Positions 23,134-33,699 are shown, numbered from the stretch's first letter. The stretch: DNA of 64,000 nucleotides from Aralia elata (GCA_034770075.1 CM068382.1:10868685-10932684), one strand, 5' to 3'. Program-made: numbers and translations. The notes: generated by a model not told the origin, from the letters alone.

Positions 23134-24203
23134 TAAAGCTTATTTTAGGGGCCACACTCTTTGTCCAGCAGAAGTTAGTAAACATCGCAAGTTGGACAAA
23201 ACATCCCAACAAGTGGGCAACAAAGAGTTTGGGTTCCACTGGCTAAATAAATAACAGGAATCCAACTGTTTTGGATGTACAGTACCTTGACGTCTTGAGA
23301 AAATCTTCATCAAATTCACACACACCTGTATCAGTGTGTGTGTGTATATATATATATATAATGTATCACTCATATATTTATATGAACTACACTATGTAAT
23401 ATGTAAATCTATTTCAAATAAATAAAAAATAAAAAATTCTTATTTTATTGATATGACAAAGCTATGGTGCCCAACACATTTATGTCTGAAACACCTGAGT
23501 GGTCTAGGTGGTCGAGATATAAATGTCTCGGTTCCGTAACACTTAGTATAAAATAAAATAATATTTTTAAATTATTGATCATAATTTCATTATAAAGTCA
23601 TTATTATTAAATTAATAATTTATTATTATAGTGATTTTTAAGATGAATCAATAAAAACATTTTGCATGCGGTCATGGATGATGGAAGAACTGTCATTGTC
23701 CCCTCCTTAAGCCTTAAGGATATGCTTGCTGGCTACAGCCACTTGCCAAGGACTATAAACTCTCAAGTCAATTATTTTAAGGAAATAAATTATGAATTTT
23801 ATTGAAAATAAAACACTACTACTACATGCACTTGTATTAATTATTTTTCTATGGATTGCAACACTCTCTTCCTTTCCCTCGACGAAATAAAGGATAGACA
23901 AATTAAAAATAAAATAAAATAAGAACGGTCAATGTTTTATAGTAATAAATTAGATAAGAATCAAACATGTGAATATTCAGAATTCATGATTTGCAACAGA
24001 AAATTTTACAGTTTTGGTCCGGTTTGGATAGGGTCCTCACAGCTATCAAGCAGTATGAGTCTAAACTTTTGAGTATAATTTTCAATCCAATGAATGCTTT
24101 ATTTTGTTAACTTAAAAAGTTAGCTAAAATTTCATATCTTTAAACCAATAAATTTTGATAATTTAGAAAGGGGATTGTGATTTGTCTGTTGACTACAAAT
24201 ATC

Positions 24204-24440
24204 ATCCTTTTTTTCTTTTTTTGAAAGCCTCACTTTTGGGGGAATATAGTATAATTTCATAATCAAGTATATCATTAATATTACAATATCAATAATCAAT
24301 CAAATCTCATTAAAATAGGAAGAAATAAACTCACAACCAAACAAACATCACATAAATAAACTCACGTAAATGAGAATCAAACTTGAGACATAAAGGTCAC
24401 AGACCTCAGTTTTAACCACTAGCCAAAGACCTGATCGGCA
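24204..24440 (-). mobile_element. tRNA-derived SINE, minus strand, with empty site in unit 2
   Basis: Reverse-complemented, it starts with GGTCTTTGGCTAGTGGTTAA (A-box-like) and has a B-box-like TCAAGTTTGATTCTC. It ends in GAAAGC-complement plus a poly(A), seen here as T-runs at 24,208-24,222. Flanking direct repeats are TTGACTACAAATATC (24189-24203) and TTGACTACAATATC (24441-24454). The paralogous site at about 40,785 reads GTTGACTACACTATC without an insert. The same SINE family recurs at 59,035-59,147. Confidence 0.82.
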
Positions 24441-24539
24441 TTGACTACAATATCTATGCTCGAATACTTTCCAGAAGTAATTACATTTGTTTTATTATCC
24501 TCACCAATTTATACAAGAACTCCCACTATTTAAATTTTT

Positions 24540-24690
24540 TTTTTAAACCACTTAACCTTTGGCCGGATGGTAGCACCACACATTTGCAAAGCAAATGATG
24601 TGAGATCGTACTTTGGTATTGACAAAGATGGGTGTGTGAGCGTGTTTAATTTCAGTTTAAATTAGCCACAAAAAAAATGTTTTTTTTTGT
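24540..24690. other. Insertion in unit 1 absent from unit 2, possibly SINE-like
   Basis: Unit 2 lacks about 140 bp present here. The segment has a palindrome (CATTTGC/GCAAATG) and tRNA-like wording (GGCCGGATGGTAGCACC, GAGATCGTAC), but its A and B boxes are poor and I see no clear target duplication. It lies about 70-200 bp before the TATA box of G1, so it changes that promoter relative to G2. Confidence 0.4.
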
Positions 24691-24755
24691 TACATTATTT
24701 TTGCAAAAAGAGAGGCTCCAATCTTTTAAAATAACATATATGCCCCCACAGACTG

Positions 24756-24765
24756 AAAATAAATA
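24756..24765 (+). promoter_or_regulatory. TATA-like box of G1
   Basis: AAAATAAATA followed by GACCCTTTCAGCCTGCC. The aligned position in G2 is a better TATATAAA followed by CAGGCCCTTTCTGACTGCCC. The 24,770-25,269 interval would then be a leader of roughly 480 nt. Confidence 0.5.
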
Positions 24766-24892
24766 GACCCTTTCAGCCTGCCTAATGCTCGAAAATTTTC
24801 CCAAAGCTTACTACTCTCTTCTCCTTTCTTTCCTCCATACTCATCTTATTGTGTATCTCTCTCCTTTTTAATAGAGGAAGAGACTATAAACC

Positions 24893-24907
24893 ATGCTTAT
24901 TTTCTAA
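24893..24907 (+). CDS. Four-codon upstream ORF in the G1 leader (MLIF)
   Basis: ATGCTTATTTTCTAA. The same peptide is encoded at the aligned position of G2 (41,130-41,144, stop TGA instead of TAA). It lies about 375 nt before the main start. Such minimal uORFs can reduce main-ORF translation; whether this one does is unknown. It is only meaningful if the leader is transcribed from the TATA-like box at 24,756 and not spliced. Confidence 0.4.
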   Translation: MLIF

Positions 24908-24999
24908 TCATCCTTCCATTTTAATTCTTGCTACTAAAGTTCTTAAATTTTTGCTTTCTTTACTTAACCACTCCACACAAAAGTTTATATATACTCCAC

Positions 25000-25269
25000 C
25001 TCATCCTCTGTATATTCCCCTGTTTTCCCCTGTTTTTAGAGATTTCGACTCTAGTTTCCTTTTCTAGTTAATTTCTGATCACTAATTAATATATTCTATC
25101 GCTCGCCCGTGGTTTTTCTCAATTTAATTTTTTTATGTAAATCTTGTGTTCTTGTCTTTATTTACTTTTGTTGATTGCCATAATTTGTTCTAAATATACT
25201 CTGCTTTCTCCTCTGTTTTTAATAATATCGACTCTAGCTTCATTTTCTGATTAATTCACTGATCATTCA
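25000..25269 (+). promoter_or_regulatory. Leader of G1 with repeated CCTCTG/CCCCTG-T(n) blocks
   Basis: Pyrimidine blocks TCCTCTGTATATTCCCCTG, TTTTCCCCTGTTTTTAGAG (25,014-25,040) and TCTCCTCTGTTTTTAATA (25,208-25,224) precede the start codon. The leader has an internal direct duplication: a GACTCTAGTTTCCTTTTCT-type segment at about 25,048 recurs as GACTCTAGCTTCATTTTCT at about 25,230. The start is preceded by CACTGATCATTCA, shared with G2 and nearly shared with G3. Confidence 0.6.
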
Positions 25270-25479
25270 ATGGATACCAATTACTCGACGCCGTCAAGAA
25301 ACCAAGACACAAGGTTTCCTCCAAAGAGGGGCCAAATCAAAGCTCAAATTTTTGAGAGCTTCACCTCGACAATAGTCTCTATGGCCTCAAAAGTAGGGGA
25401 AGCACTGAGTAGGATCAAAGAAGGCGGCAGCTCTGCGCCTACAAGCTCCCCACCGAGCTCTTACAATTCCGACGCGTAA
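25270..25479 (+). CDS. G1: small basic protein of the PPKRGQIK / SYNSD family (69 aa)
   Basis: I do not recognise a characterised function. The protein has a polar N-terminus (residues 1-15), the family core FPPKRGQIKAQIF (16-28), a Ser/Thr/Ala/Val-rich segment that could be an amphipathic helix (about 27-49), then a Gly/Ser/Pro linker and the C-terminal SSYNSDA. There is no signal peptide, no transmembrane segment and no cysteine. One uninterrupted exon; the start is the first in-frame ATG after the pyrimidine leader and is at the same place in all five paralogs. Closest relative is G2, then G3. Conservation of both the core and the extreme C-terminus, with a variable linker, suggests two functional ends, such as an interaction helix and a recognised tail. 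That it is translated is inferred from paralog conservation. Confidence 0.8.
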   Translation: MDTNYSTPSRNQDTRFPPKRGQIKAQIFESFTSTIVSMASKVGEALSRIKEGGSSAPTSSPPSSYNSDA

Positions 25480-25679
25480 TTATATTCACCATTAAATGGA
25501 GCCTGGGATCTCTCAATTCAATGAATTGAAAATGGTTCCATTTCCTCTAGGCCTTGTCCCACTGTATGATACAATAATGGGACAAGTTGTGTTGTACTTG
25601 GACATATTATGAAATTCTGATGTTTTAGATTCAGATAAAAGCGTCCATCTTGCTGTTGTTGTTTCTTTGTTTGGATTGA

Positions 25680-25732
25680 ATATGCAGGAATTGAAGAAGA
25701 TTTATTTTTTAGTTCTTCTTATTCCTGCATAT
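25680..25732 (+). promoter_or_regulatory. 3'UTR hairpin of G1
   Basis: A perfect 12-bp stem ATATGCAGGAAT (25680-25691) with ATTCCTGCATAT (25721-25732), extended by GAAGAAGA facing TTCTTCTT, around an A/T loop. G2 has the same hairpin at the same distance after its stop. The lower stem is identical although the loops differ, so pairing appears to be kept. Confidence 0.7.
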
Positions 25733-25781
25733 CTTTGGTGCATATTAAGTTAGTAGTGTGCTTTTTTACTTTTTTAGCAAC

Positions 25782-25955
25782 TTTTAAGTTGGTAGTCTCT
25801 GTTGGATGTACCTCTTTTGATATGTTCTCTCTGCAAGTTATAGATTGCAGATGGCATTTTTTGGAGGTGGTGTTTATTGGGTGTGTATGTGTTTGATTTT
25901 CATGTTGTATATATGTTAAGTATTGTAGCAATAAATTTTGTAAATATTCTCTAAA
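25782..25955 (+). terminator. 3' end region of G1 with poly(A) signal
   Basis: TATTGTAGCAATAAATTTTG at about 25,920 contains an AATAAA signal; G2 (about 42,000) and G3 (about 45,965) have the aligned TATTGTGGxAATAAAGTT. A 168-bp segment of this region (25782-25949) is duplicated at 30,476-30,643 inside a hAT transposon. Confidence 0.65.
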
Positions 25956-26338
25956 TCTGATGGATTTTATGGTTTATTTTTTTTATATAGACACTCGGTG
26001 AATTTCATAATCTAGTAAATTAGCTTGTTTGATCATGAGTCTCCACTCAGATATGATAACAAGGGGATGAAATTTTTAAATACATATGAATTCTCACATG
26101 TTTGAATTAAATATCTATGTTGGTTGAAAAGAGATCGATTGGATTTTATCAGAAAGAAGTTTGGGTCCCAAAATTATTTCTCTCTTTTTGGATGACAGAT
26201 AATTAGTATAATAAAATAAAGAGTTGCATGAGGTTCATCTGTCCCATTTGGTGTTCCATCGCCTGTGACCCGTGGCTACTTAGAGTAGAAAATAAACAGA
26301 TCAAGACACAGCAAATTTATAGGAAAAAAGAAGAAGAA

Positions 26339-26455
26339 GATGATTAATTGGTCTCTAAAAGAGAATGAAGCTGCAATTTCACCTTCAATTGTTATATAAA
26401 GACATGAATATAATTGGAAAGTTTAAGACTGGAATAATTTTGAATTGAATTTTGT
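26339..26455. repeat. Duplicated block X, copy B, left piece
   Basis: GATGATTAATTGGTCTCTAA and the following 100 bases match copy A from 15,430. The match breaks off at about 26,455 and resumes at about 33,700, so the 7.2 kb between is an insertion into copy B. Confidence 0.8.
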
Positions 26456-26599
26456 TACTTTTATGAGTATTTCTACATGTACATCAACTTTACTCCCTCA
26501 GTAAAGTCGTTTTGGATTTTATTTTATTTTTTTTATATAAAAAATTCTAACAACTCTTCTCGTGCAAACCAGCTTTTACTTCTCTCTCCTCTTGATTTC

Positions 26600-26749
26600 G
26601 TCACTCTCCGTCGACCGGAAACTCAAATTCCTCACATCTTCATTCTGATTCTTCTTCAATATGGCGCATTTCTCCTTGTGACTCTCTGACGCCCTGCGGA
26701 ACAACAGTAAATCCTTGAGCTTCCATTTATTGTACCAAGTGCACTTGGC
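26600..26749 (-). pseudogene. DUF1645-like gene, C-terminal part
   Basis: The minus strand reads KCTWYNKWKLKDLLLFRRAS then ESHKEKC. The W-K-L-K-D-x-L-L-F-R-x-A-S-E string is what I recall at the C-terminus of plant DUF1645 proteins (stress-response-type proteins of unknown function). It directly abuts the hAT end at 26,750 and continues the N-terminal part found beyond the other hAT end at 32,949. Confidence 0.6.
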
Positions 26750-27964
26750 AGGGTCGTTTCTGAGATTTTGGTGGCTCAGGGCAAAAAATAAAAACGAGAT
26801 TCTTTTCAAAACATTGTCTTCACAAAAAAAAAGTACAAATAAATAAATAAAAAGTACAAATTGTATCCAAAAATATGTATTTTCGGTGCTTAAAACATAA
26901 TGGTTAGACTACAACAAAATATGAGCATACATTCATTCATTGAAAGATTCTTCTTTTAGTATTCCTAGAGGCAAAATCTTCAATCAAATTTTTAAAATCA
27001 AGATTGTCCAATATATCCTTCTCGATGCACATGATTGCCAACACATTTAACATTTCTTGTGTCATAGTCGACCGCAAGTAATTTTTCAACAATTTTAACT
27101 TCGAAAAACTTCTTTTAGCAGATGTCACTGTCACGGGAATAGTTAATAATACCCTGTAAGCAATTGAAATATTAAGAAAACAACCCAAAGCTTTTACAAA
27201 CTCTAAAATTTCAATGGTTGACTTTATTTCTCTTGACAAAGTCACTTGTAACACTTGCAATTCTGAAAACAAATCATTTGAATCAACATCAGAAAATTTA
27301 TTATGTTTCAGAGCCTTTTTAAGATTAACACAACGTTCTTTCAATCTGATATCATCCAATATTCTTAATGTTTTTGGATCATATAAGAATTCAAAAACAT
27401 CTTCAAATGTTTGCAATTGTAAAATCTATTCTTCAGTTGAGTAATAGCCATATCATCTAGAACAAGAAAATAATTAACTTTAAAATATTTTTCAGCAAAT
27501 TGTGTGATCTCATCACTGGAATTCTCATCAAATTGCTTCTTTTTACGAATTTGGCGTTTCTTAGAAAATACAGGATCAATTTTTATACTATGTGCAACAG
27601 CTTTGGTAGAAAACATAGCAGATGTTGTAAGACCCCGAATTTATGAAATAAAAGTTTATTATTTTCTTTATGATTATTTTTCTAAATAGTGAAGTGTTTA
27701 ATTGTTATAAATGATAGTTAAGGGTGTTATATGCAAATTATCTGATAAATAGTATGTCGGGGAATATTCTTTTTGTCGGGGAATATTCTTTCTGTCGGGA
27801 AATATTATATTCGGTACCGTACGACGGCGCCGAAATGGCAATATTGTCAACGATAATGGGCCCCACAACGGGTTAACTGTCGGATATAGAAAGTGATAGA
27901 AATTGGTGGCAAAACTTTAACCGATAACTGTTGAAATATCCGGTGATAAAAAGAACAGTAAAAC

Positions 27965-28025
27965 GCGTTATTCCACAGTAGCACACGTTATTCCACAGTA
28001 GCACACGTTATTCCACAGTAGCTCA
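27965..28025. repeat. Short tandem repeat in the solo LTR
   Basis: ACGTTATTCCACAGTAGCAC repeated three times in direct succession, with a fourth decayed unit (CACGATGTTGCACAGTA). Confidence 0.85.
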
Positions 28026-28796
28026 CGATGTTGCACAGTATTTTATATTATTGATTCAATAATTGATAAAGTAGCAATTGCACAGTATCTTGATTCAATA
28101 ATTGTTAAATAGCATCTGCATAATATATTTTACTATTTGTCACGACACTGTAACTCATATCATTTGATAGGATATTTTAGCATTATTGACAATGTCTACA
28201 AATTCTGTCAAGGAAATGAGTTATTTAATTGCGCGCCATTTTTATGGAAGACCCCCTCTTTCCTGGGAATAACCTGGTTGTCAGTATTACGAGTATATGC
28301 TATCTGTAATATTAATACATTTAACACAATAATACAGAAAAGGGGATTTATTGTGATAATGGAGTTATTTTTATAATGGTTTTATCTTTTTGATAATGGA
28401 AGAAAAAATGGATGGATGATATAAATGGAAGAAAAAATGGATGGATGATATTAAAAGAATATGCCAAGGGTATAAGCGTAATAAACCAAGAAAAGTTGGG
28501 GAAAAGACCAAAATGCCCTCACCTTGATTTTCCTATAAATAGGGAGAGTTTGCTTAAGAAATTTTCACACCTTCATTGCCTATACTTCCTCTCTTTCTCT
28601 AAATTTCTTAAGTTCTCTTAGTGTGCTAGGCTATTGTGAGTATTTGTGAGAATACTAGTATTGTCCAAAGTTAGTAAACTTCATAAAAAGTAACATCCAG
28701 TTAACGAAGGTAGGGAATATCATTTTTTTCATACTCATATATAATATCATTTGCTTTCATGTTCGTAAGTGATATTATACTCATAAAGGTTGTTAT

Positions 28797-29075
28797 TCAT
28801 TCTCTATTAATTTGTGGGGATAACCTGTCCGTGCGGTATGACGCATGTCTGGTGAATTTTCTTTTATATTCATTCCTTATTATTTTGTGGAAATAACCTG
28901 TATGTACGAGTGTCGTACCTGGTGAATATCCTTTTGTATTCATTCCTTATTATTCTGTGGGGATAACCTGTATGTACGAATGTCGTACCTGGTGAATAAC
29001 CCTTTGTATTCATTACTTATTAATCTTTTGTGGAATTAACCTGTCTACGCGAATTATCGCATGACGGGTGAAAAT
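28797..29075. repeat. About 70-bp tandem repeat in the solo LTR
   Basis: Four units each containing a TTCATTCCTTATTATT-type start, a TGTGGGGATAACCTGT core, a GTACGA/GTCGTACC segment and a GGTGAATAxCC end. Such arrays are common in long Gypsy LTRs. Confidence 0.8.
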
Positions 29076-29484
29076 CCATTTGCAGTTTCATATATTCTGT
29101 TATACTCGTATAACGTATCATTTCTTTTGTACTCTTTAAGGGATATCTTTTTCTTTCACATTTCTCCATTTATGACAAGAAATCTTTGTTTGTTTCCAAA
29201 ACCTTATTTTTAAATGGAGAAAATCCCTGAAAATTAGTAGAATATCCTTAATAGTTTGTGCTTCATCTAATATCTTTTCACTTGAATCTTTCTATTTCAT
29301 TTTATACTTTATAGTTGAAGCATGAAATAATTTCTTAAATATCATTTTTGAATTTGACTCCATAATTTGGTCATCATGTTGGCAATTTGGTCAATCTTCG
29401 ATAATGATTAAATTATAAATCTTTTCTTATCCTTAATCTCACTGTATCATTATCATCATCCTCATCCTCATACTTAAATTGTGG

Positions 29485-29690
29485 TGATAGTTTTCTTTGG
29501 CCCGTAGTGCAAAGATGAACTGGCGTGACATGATTTTGACCAAACTGTGTATTGGTATAATCATGACTTATGGTGTTACAAACAAACGCGTATGGTGAAA
29601 GTTCTCTTTGGCCCGTAGTGCAAAGATGAACTGGCGTTTGGCATGATCATGACCAGTGATATTACAAATAAATATCTTTGGCACGTAGTG
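29485..29690. repeat. Tandem repeat in the solo LTR, CTTTGGCCCGTAGTGCAAAG units
   Basis: CTTTGGCCCGTAGTGCAAAG followed by ATGAACTGGCG occurs at about 29,496 and 29,608, with a third unit (CTTTGGCACGTAGTGCAAAG) at about 29,674. Confidence 0.8.
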
Positions 29691-30423
29691 CAAAGAGAGG
29701 CTGTTGAATAATAAATTGTTGCTTTGGTTGTTCATAAACAGGAATTATTGATTGGTGTTACAGGGATAAAATATTGGTGGTGATCATTTAACTTATAGAA
29801 GATGGTAGATATTATAATCTACTTGACTCTTCTAATGGATTGTTCGTTCCGCTGCAGTTGTTGTTGTTGAACAAATATAATATCTTTCAATATCTGATTT
29901 ATTATTGTTGAAGACTAAAGATAATTTTTATTCTTCTTTATCTTAGTCATGATATTTTCTACTGGGCTATTTGAGCTCACCCTTTTCAGTTTTGTCCCAT
30001 TGTTCTTCTCAGGAAAGGAAAATGTAGCTGGGACTAGCCGGGGAGTGGAGTGATGGTCCGAGTTAGTGGTTGTCCTCATCAAGTTATGGCATAGTTTAAT
30101 AATAATTGTACTCGAGACTTAAAACATGTGTTGCCGTCTTTTTACGGCATTATAATAATTTGGGTTTGGATACTGTGGTACCATACGGTACGATATTTGT
30201 ATGCAAAGTCACAGTATGTGTGTGGTCGTATTTTGCACGACAAATATTAGTTGTAAATGGGAAAATTCGTATTTGTATTTATATTTTTGTAGAATGTTAT
30301 TGGCGACTCAAAATGGGTTGTGTGGACCTATTTTGGGGGCGTCACAGATGTAATCCCTTTTTCTCTATATATTTCAAAGAAAGAGACAAGCGCCTTCAAT
30401 TTCAATATGGCAACTTTAATACG

Positions 30424-30454
30424 CATGGTTTTAGATTGCAAATCTAAAACCATG
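30424..30454. repeat. Perfect 31-bp hairpin palindrome
   Basis: A 14-bp perfect stem (CATGGTTTTAGATT and its complement) around a 3-nt loop. It lies in the filler segment between the solo LTR and the copied G1 3'UTR. Confidence 0.85.
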
Positions 30455-30475
30455 AAAAGCTGTATTAATTTTTAA

Positions 30476-30643
30476 TTTTAAGTTGCTAGTCTCTGTTGGA
30501 TGTACCTCTTTTGATATGTTCTCTCTGCAAGTTATAGATTGCATATGGCATTTTTTGGAGGTGGTGTTTATTGGGTGTGTATGTGTTTGATTTTCATGTT
30601 GTATATATGTTAAGTATTGTAGCAATAAATTTTGTAAATATTC
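30476..30643 (+). repeat. Copy of the G1 3'UTR inside the hAT transposon
   Basis: 168 bp nearly identical (about 3 mismatches by eye) to 25782-25949, in the same orientation and with the poly(A) signal included. Immediately to the right the hAT reading frame (LLGMMIWHDILDKI, minus strand) resumes. The host fragment therefore replaced part of the transposase coding region. Confidence 0.88.
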
Positions 30644-32948
30644 AAATCTTATCCAAGATGTCATGCCAAATCATCATACCTAACAAGGACTCAAAGTTTG
30701 AAAATGTGCTGCTAAACTTTCAGGTTCACTCCTTATCTTGGCATCGTCACTAACCTCTGCCAATTCCAATAAAGCTTCCCTAATATCAGCAGAATGGACT
30801 TTTATGGCCTTGACACTATCAATATGACTCTCCCAACGTGTTGTGGACAATGTCTTTAGAGTCAACTCATGTACATTATCTTGAAAAAAAATTCATCTCT
30901 TTGTAGAGCTAGAAAACAGTGTATACAAGCGTTGAATTACTCCAAAAAAGACATAATTTTGACACAAGAATTTTTCATATCACAAATGATCAAATTAAGA
31001 TTATGGCAAACATAAGGCATGTAAAAGGCTCTAGGATTTACTTCAAATAATCACTTTTGCACACCACTGTGTTTTCCATTCATATTTGATCCATTGTCAT
31101 AACCTTGTCCCCTCACATCATTAATATCAAGGTCAAGAGATTTAAATACATCTTGTAACACCATGAAAAGTCTCGATCCAGATGTCTCATCCACTTTCCA
31201 AAACTCTAAAAAAATATTCTTGTATTTTGATTGAACTTGTTGTCACATCCACACATCGTATTACTAAAATTATTTGTTCTTGGTGACTCACATCTGGGGT
31301 ACAATCAAGTATTACAGAAAAATATTTTGACTCCTTGATCTTTTTAATGATTGCACTTTTGACCTTTGAGCCTAACATGAAAATCAACTCATAATGAATC
31401 TCATGATTTTGTATCCGCCGAAAATGTTCATGCATCACTAAATCAAACTCTGCTACCAATTCTAGTAGACCCAAAAAATTACCATTATTATCTTGGTAAA
31501 GTCTTTCATCGTCTTCACGAAAAGCCAAAATACGTTTAGCAAGACATCTCACAATAGAAAATGATTCTTACTAAAACTAGTTTCCAGTGTTCTTTCTCTT
31601 TTTTAATATGCTCTTGTACATATTTGTCAATTGTTTGATTACTTTTCAATCTGATTTGAAGATCAACCCAAGTAGTCATGCTAGTGTTATGCTCAATATT
31701 GTTTTCATATTGTTTGAACCTCTTACCAACATGTTTCCAATCTCCAAATCCTTCTTTTGTTAAATGACTTCTATTGTTCGGAGACTTAAACAACTTGCAG
31801 CAAAAATAGTATATCTTATCCACATGCCTTGAGTACACAAGCCATTTCCTATCTTGAGTCTCTCCATTCGGTAACTTTCGTGTATAATGTTCATATGAAA
31901 AATGTCTGGATATTTTATCCACAAGAAATTTGAAATCATTTTCTCTTACTAGACCTTTTTCCACAAACAGATCCCTTCTTTGGTTATCAATGCTATCCCA
32001 AGTGCTTGGATCATACATATCCAAAGTCTGTCTGACTTGTTCTTGTTCATTAGCCACATTATCCTCATTTATCTCATTCTCATTTTGTTCTAGATCAGCA
32101 ACCTCTTCATTGAGATCAGTTTCATCGTTTTCTCTCTGTTCTTTAAGCACTTCATTATTAACCTCTACATTATCAATCGAGTTTTCAAGTGAACAATTTG
32201 TTTTGCTAACGATGAACTTATCAAGTGCTCCCTTCTGAGATTGAGTGAGTTGTTCTAATCTTTTTCTTTTATTTTTTTTTTTGACTCCTAGATTGGTGTT
32301 TCCTGAACCTCTTTACATCAAAAATACAAAACCAAATTGAAGCAAAAATCAAACAACAGACAAGGAGAGTAGAACATGTCTTCAAGTTTCAACTTCAAAT
32401 CCAAACTTTAATCATACTCTTTCATGGCTTCAATGCAAATATGCAATTATAAATTAAAAAAAATATATTATAACTAGGGTTAGGAACTCATAAAATTGCA
32501 AATCAGCACATATAATTTTTGATATAATATAAATTGAAAGGTAAAAAAAACTCATCAGTTATCAATTAAATTACCTCTTTCTTAGTGTTTTTATCTTCTG
32601 CAAGAACCGAGCCTTGAGGAATTTAGGAGATACAGATACTTGAAGGCAAATTAAGAAGGATAGAAGAAAAAAGAAAGAAAATAGATGTCTACGAGGATTT
32701 GGGAAATAAAGAAAAGTAATAGGCATAGCCCCGTAGGTTAATATCTTTTTTAATTAGTTTAGTTTGGGCTTCAACACTATATTAGAACTGGCCCAATTGA
32801 GTCCTTAAAAATTAATGGGCTTTGAAATTACTTTTGTATACCTATATTATTATATATTTATATTTTTAATTTCACATATATATATATATATATACACACA
32901 CAATTTGGGGCTTTCTTGATTGGGGGTTCATGCTCAGGAACGACCCTG

Positions 32949-33600
32949 AGCGGAGGTTGAATTTAAATTTACAGAGGAGCTCTGTTTTGAATTTACTGGC
33001 GATAAAGACCTCAACCCTTTTCGTCTAACACTCGAATTTGATGAATTGTAAGTTTTCTCTCCCTCTCGTTGATTGGTCCTTTCCAATTGATCATTAGCAT
33101 TTTCTCGCCTGGTTTCTTCCATGGCCGCCACGAATGTGTCAAAATCTTTCATTTTCTGCCGGGGCGATAAGGCTTCTTTTAGTCTGTTTTTGTGTGATTT
33201 TGGCGAATCGTTACGGTTTCGAGTTTCAATAAAACTTGGTGGTGGTTTCAATGGCTTGATTTTACCGTCGTCAAAAAGCTCGTCGGCGGAGAGAGAAGGT
33301 CTCTCCAGCTATCCGCTGAAATCGAAGGCGAAATCGGCGTCATCGTGCTCATAATTGTACTGGGGGTTGTGTTTTGATTTTGGGGTTCCGGGTTTTTCTT
33401 CCCAATTGAAGGGTATTGTGGATGAAGTGTCAGTGTCGACGGAGACAAGAAAGTGATCGGTGAAATCATGATAGAAAATGTGAGGAATTTGAGTTTCTGG
33501 TCTACGGACAGTGGCGAAATCAAAAGGAGAGAGAAATATTTGGGCGATGAAAGAGGAGAAGTAAAAATTGATTTACAGGAGAAGAGTTGCAAGAATATTT
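32949..33600 (-). pseudogene. DUF1645-like gene, N-terminal and central part
   Basis: The minus strand reads RRPETQIPHIFYHDFTDHF, then IPFNWEEKPGTPKSK (about 33,400), DADFAFDFSG, an in-frame TAG at about 33,306, then LERPSLSADELFDDGKIKPL and KPPPSF, and near the hAT end VRRKGLRSLSP. The WEEKPGTPK and SADELFxxGKIxPLKPPP motifs fit plant DUF1645/DUF688-type proteins. The gene is captured in the MULE-like element, carries one nonsense codon and is cut by the hAT; its C-terminus is at 26,600-26,749. The parent gene was not found in this window. Confidence 0.65.
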
Positions 33601-33699
33601 TATATAAAAAAAATAAAATAAAACCCAAACTCTGCATATGGTTAAGGAGGGAGTAAAGTTGTGCATGTAGATTTACTGTACTTTTATTTATGTAACTAA

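Larger units (their letters stand above)
23139..26330 (+). repeat. Duplication unit 1, right part, containing G1
   Basis: Colinear with 36,940-42,330. Shared landmarks are the block around GACAAAACATCCCAA (23,196 and 37,065), the palindromic CATTTATGTC/GACATAAATG region (23,480 and 37,500), the word CATTTTGCATG (23,658 and 38,344), TAATTTTCAATCCAATGAAT (24,077 and 40,674), the gene itself, and GAGTTGCATGAGGTT after it. The two differ mainly by insertions: SINEs in unit 1; a hAT relic and two MITEs in unit 2. Confidence 0.85.
27626..30346 (+). mobile_element. Gypsy-type solo LTR (2,721 bp) with perfect 5-bp target duplication
   Basis: Starts TGTAAGACCCCGAATTT and ends GGGGGCGTCACA, i.e. TG...CA termini with the CCCCGAATTT start and GTCACA end I associate with long Tekay/Del chromovirus LTRs. 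Both sides carry GATGT (27621-27625 and 30347-30351). There is a promoter-like CCTATAAATAGGG at 28,531. Only one LTR and no internal region remains, as after LTR-LTR recombination. Three internal tandem repeats occur: 27,965-28,025, 28,797-29,075 and 29,485-29,690. Confidence 0.92.
26937..32330 (-). pseudogene. hAT transposase gene, broken
   Basis: Minus-strand segments in order: a basic head RKRLEQLTQSQKGALDKFI (about 32,265); acidic linker; TTF-type zinc-finger region (HVDKIYYFCCKLFK, about 31,810); the DUF4371 region (SAIIKKIKESKYFSVILDCT, about 31,330; VRGQGYDNGSNMNGKHSG, about 31,100); LSTTRWESHIDSVKAIK (30,850); and the C-terminal dimerisation domain (LLTIPVTVTSAKRSFSKLKL, about 27,120; LIEDFASRNTKRRIF at the end). 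Breaks: frame changes near 31,540, 31,150, 30,700 and 27,420, and replacement of about 40 codons by 30,352-30,643 plus the LTR. No functional transposase can be made from this copy. Confidence 0.88.
26750..32948 (-). mobile_element. hAT transposon with TTF-finger transposase, split by a solo LTR
   Basis: Terminal inverted repeats CAGGGTCGTTTCTGAG (left) and CAGGGTCGTTCCTGAG (right, reverse-complemented to 32,948). The interior encodes, on the minus strand, a plant TTF-zinc-finger/DUF4371 hAT transposase. Without the 2,721-bp solo LTR and its target duplication it is about 3.5 kb. The flanking 8-mers (GCACTTGG and AGCGGAGG) do not match, so the target duplication has decayed or one end was rearranged. 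It inserted inside the DUF1645-like gene. Confidence 0.85.

Noticed and set aside
24544..24620. A second tRNA-like gene before G1
   Set aside because: Poor A and B boxes and no cloverleaf; kept only as an unclassified insertion.
30106..30447. 113-residue open frame at the end of the solo LTR
   Set aside because: It crosses the LTR edge and target duplication, so it cannot be a real gene.
26742..32956. 8-bp target duplication for the hAT transposon
   Set aside because: GCACTTGG and AGCGGAGG do not match, so I did not claim one although the terminal repeats are clear.
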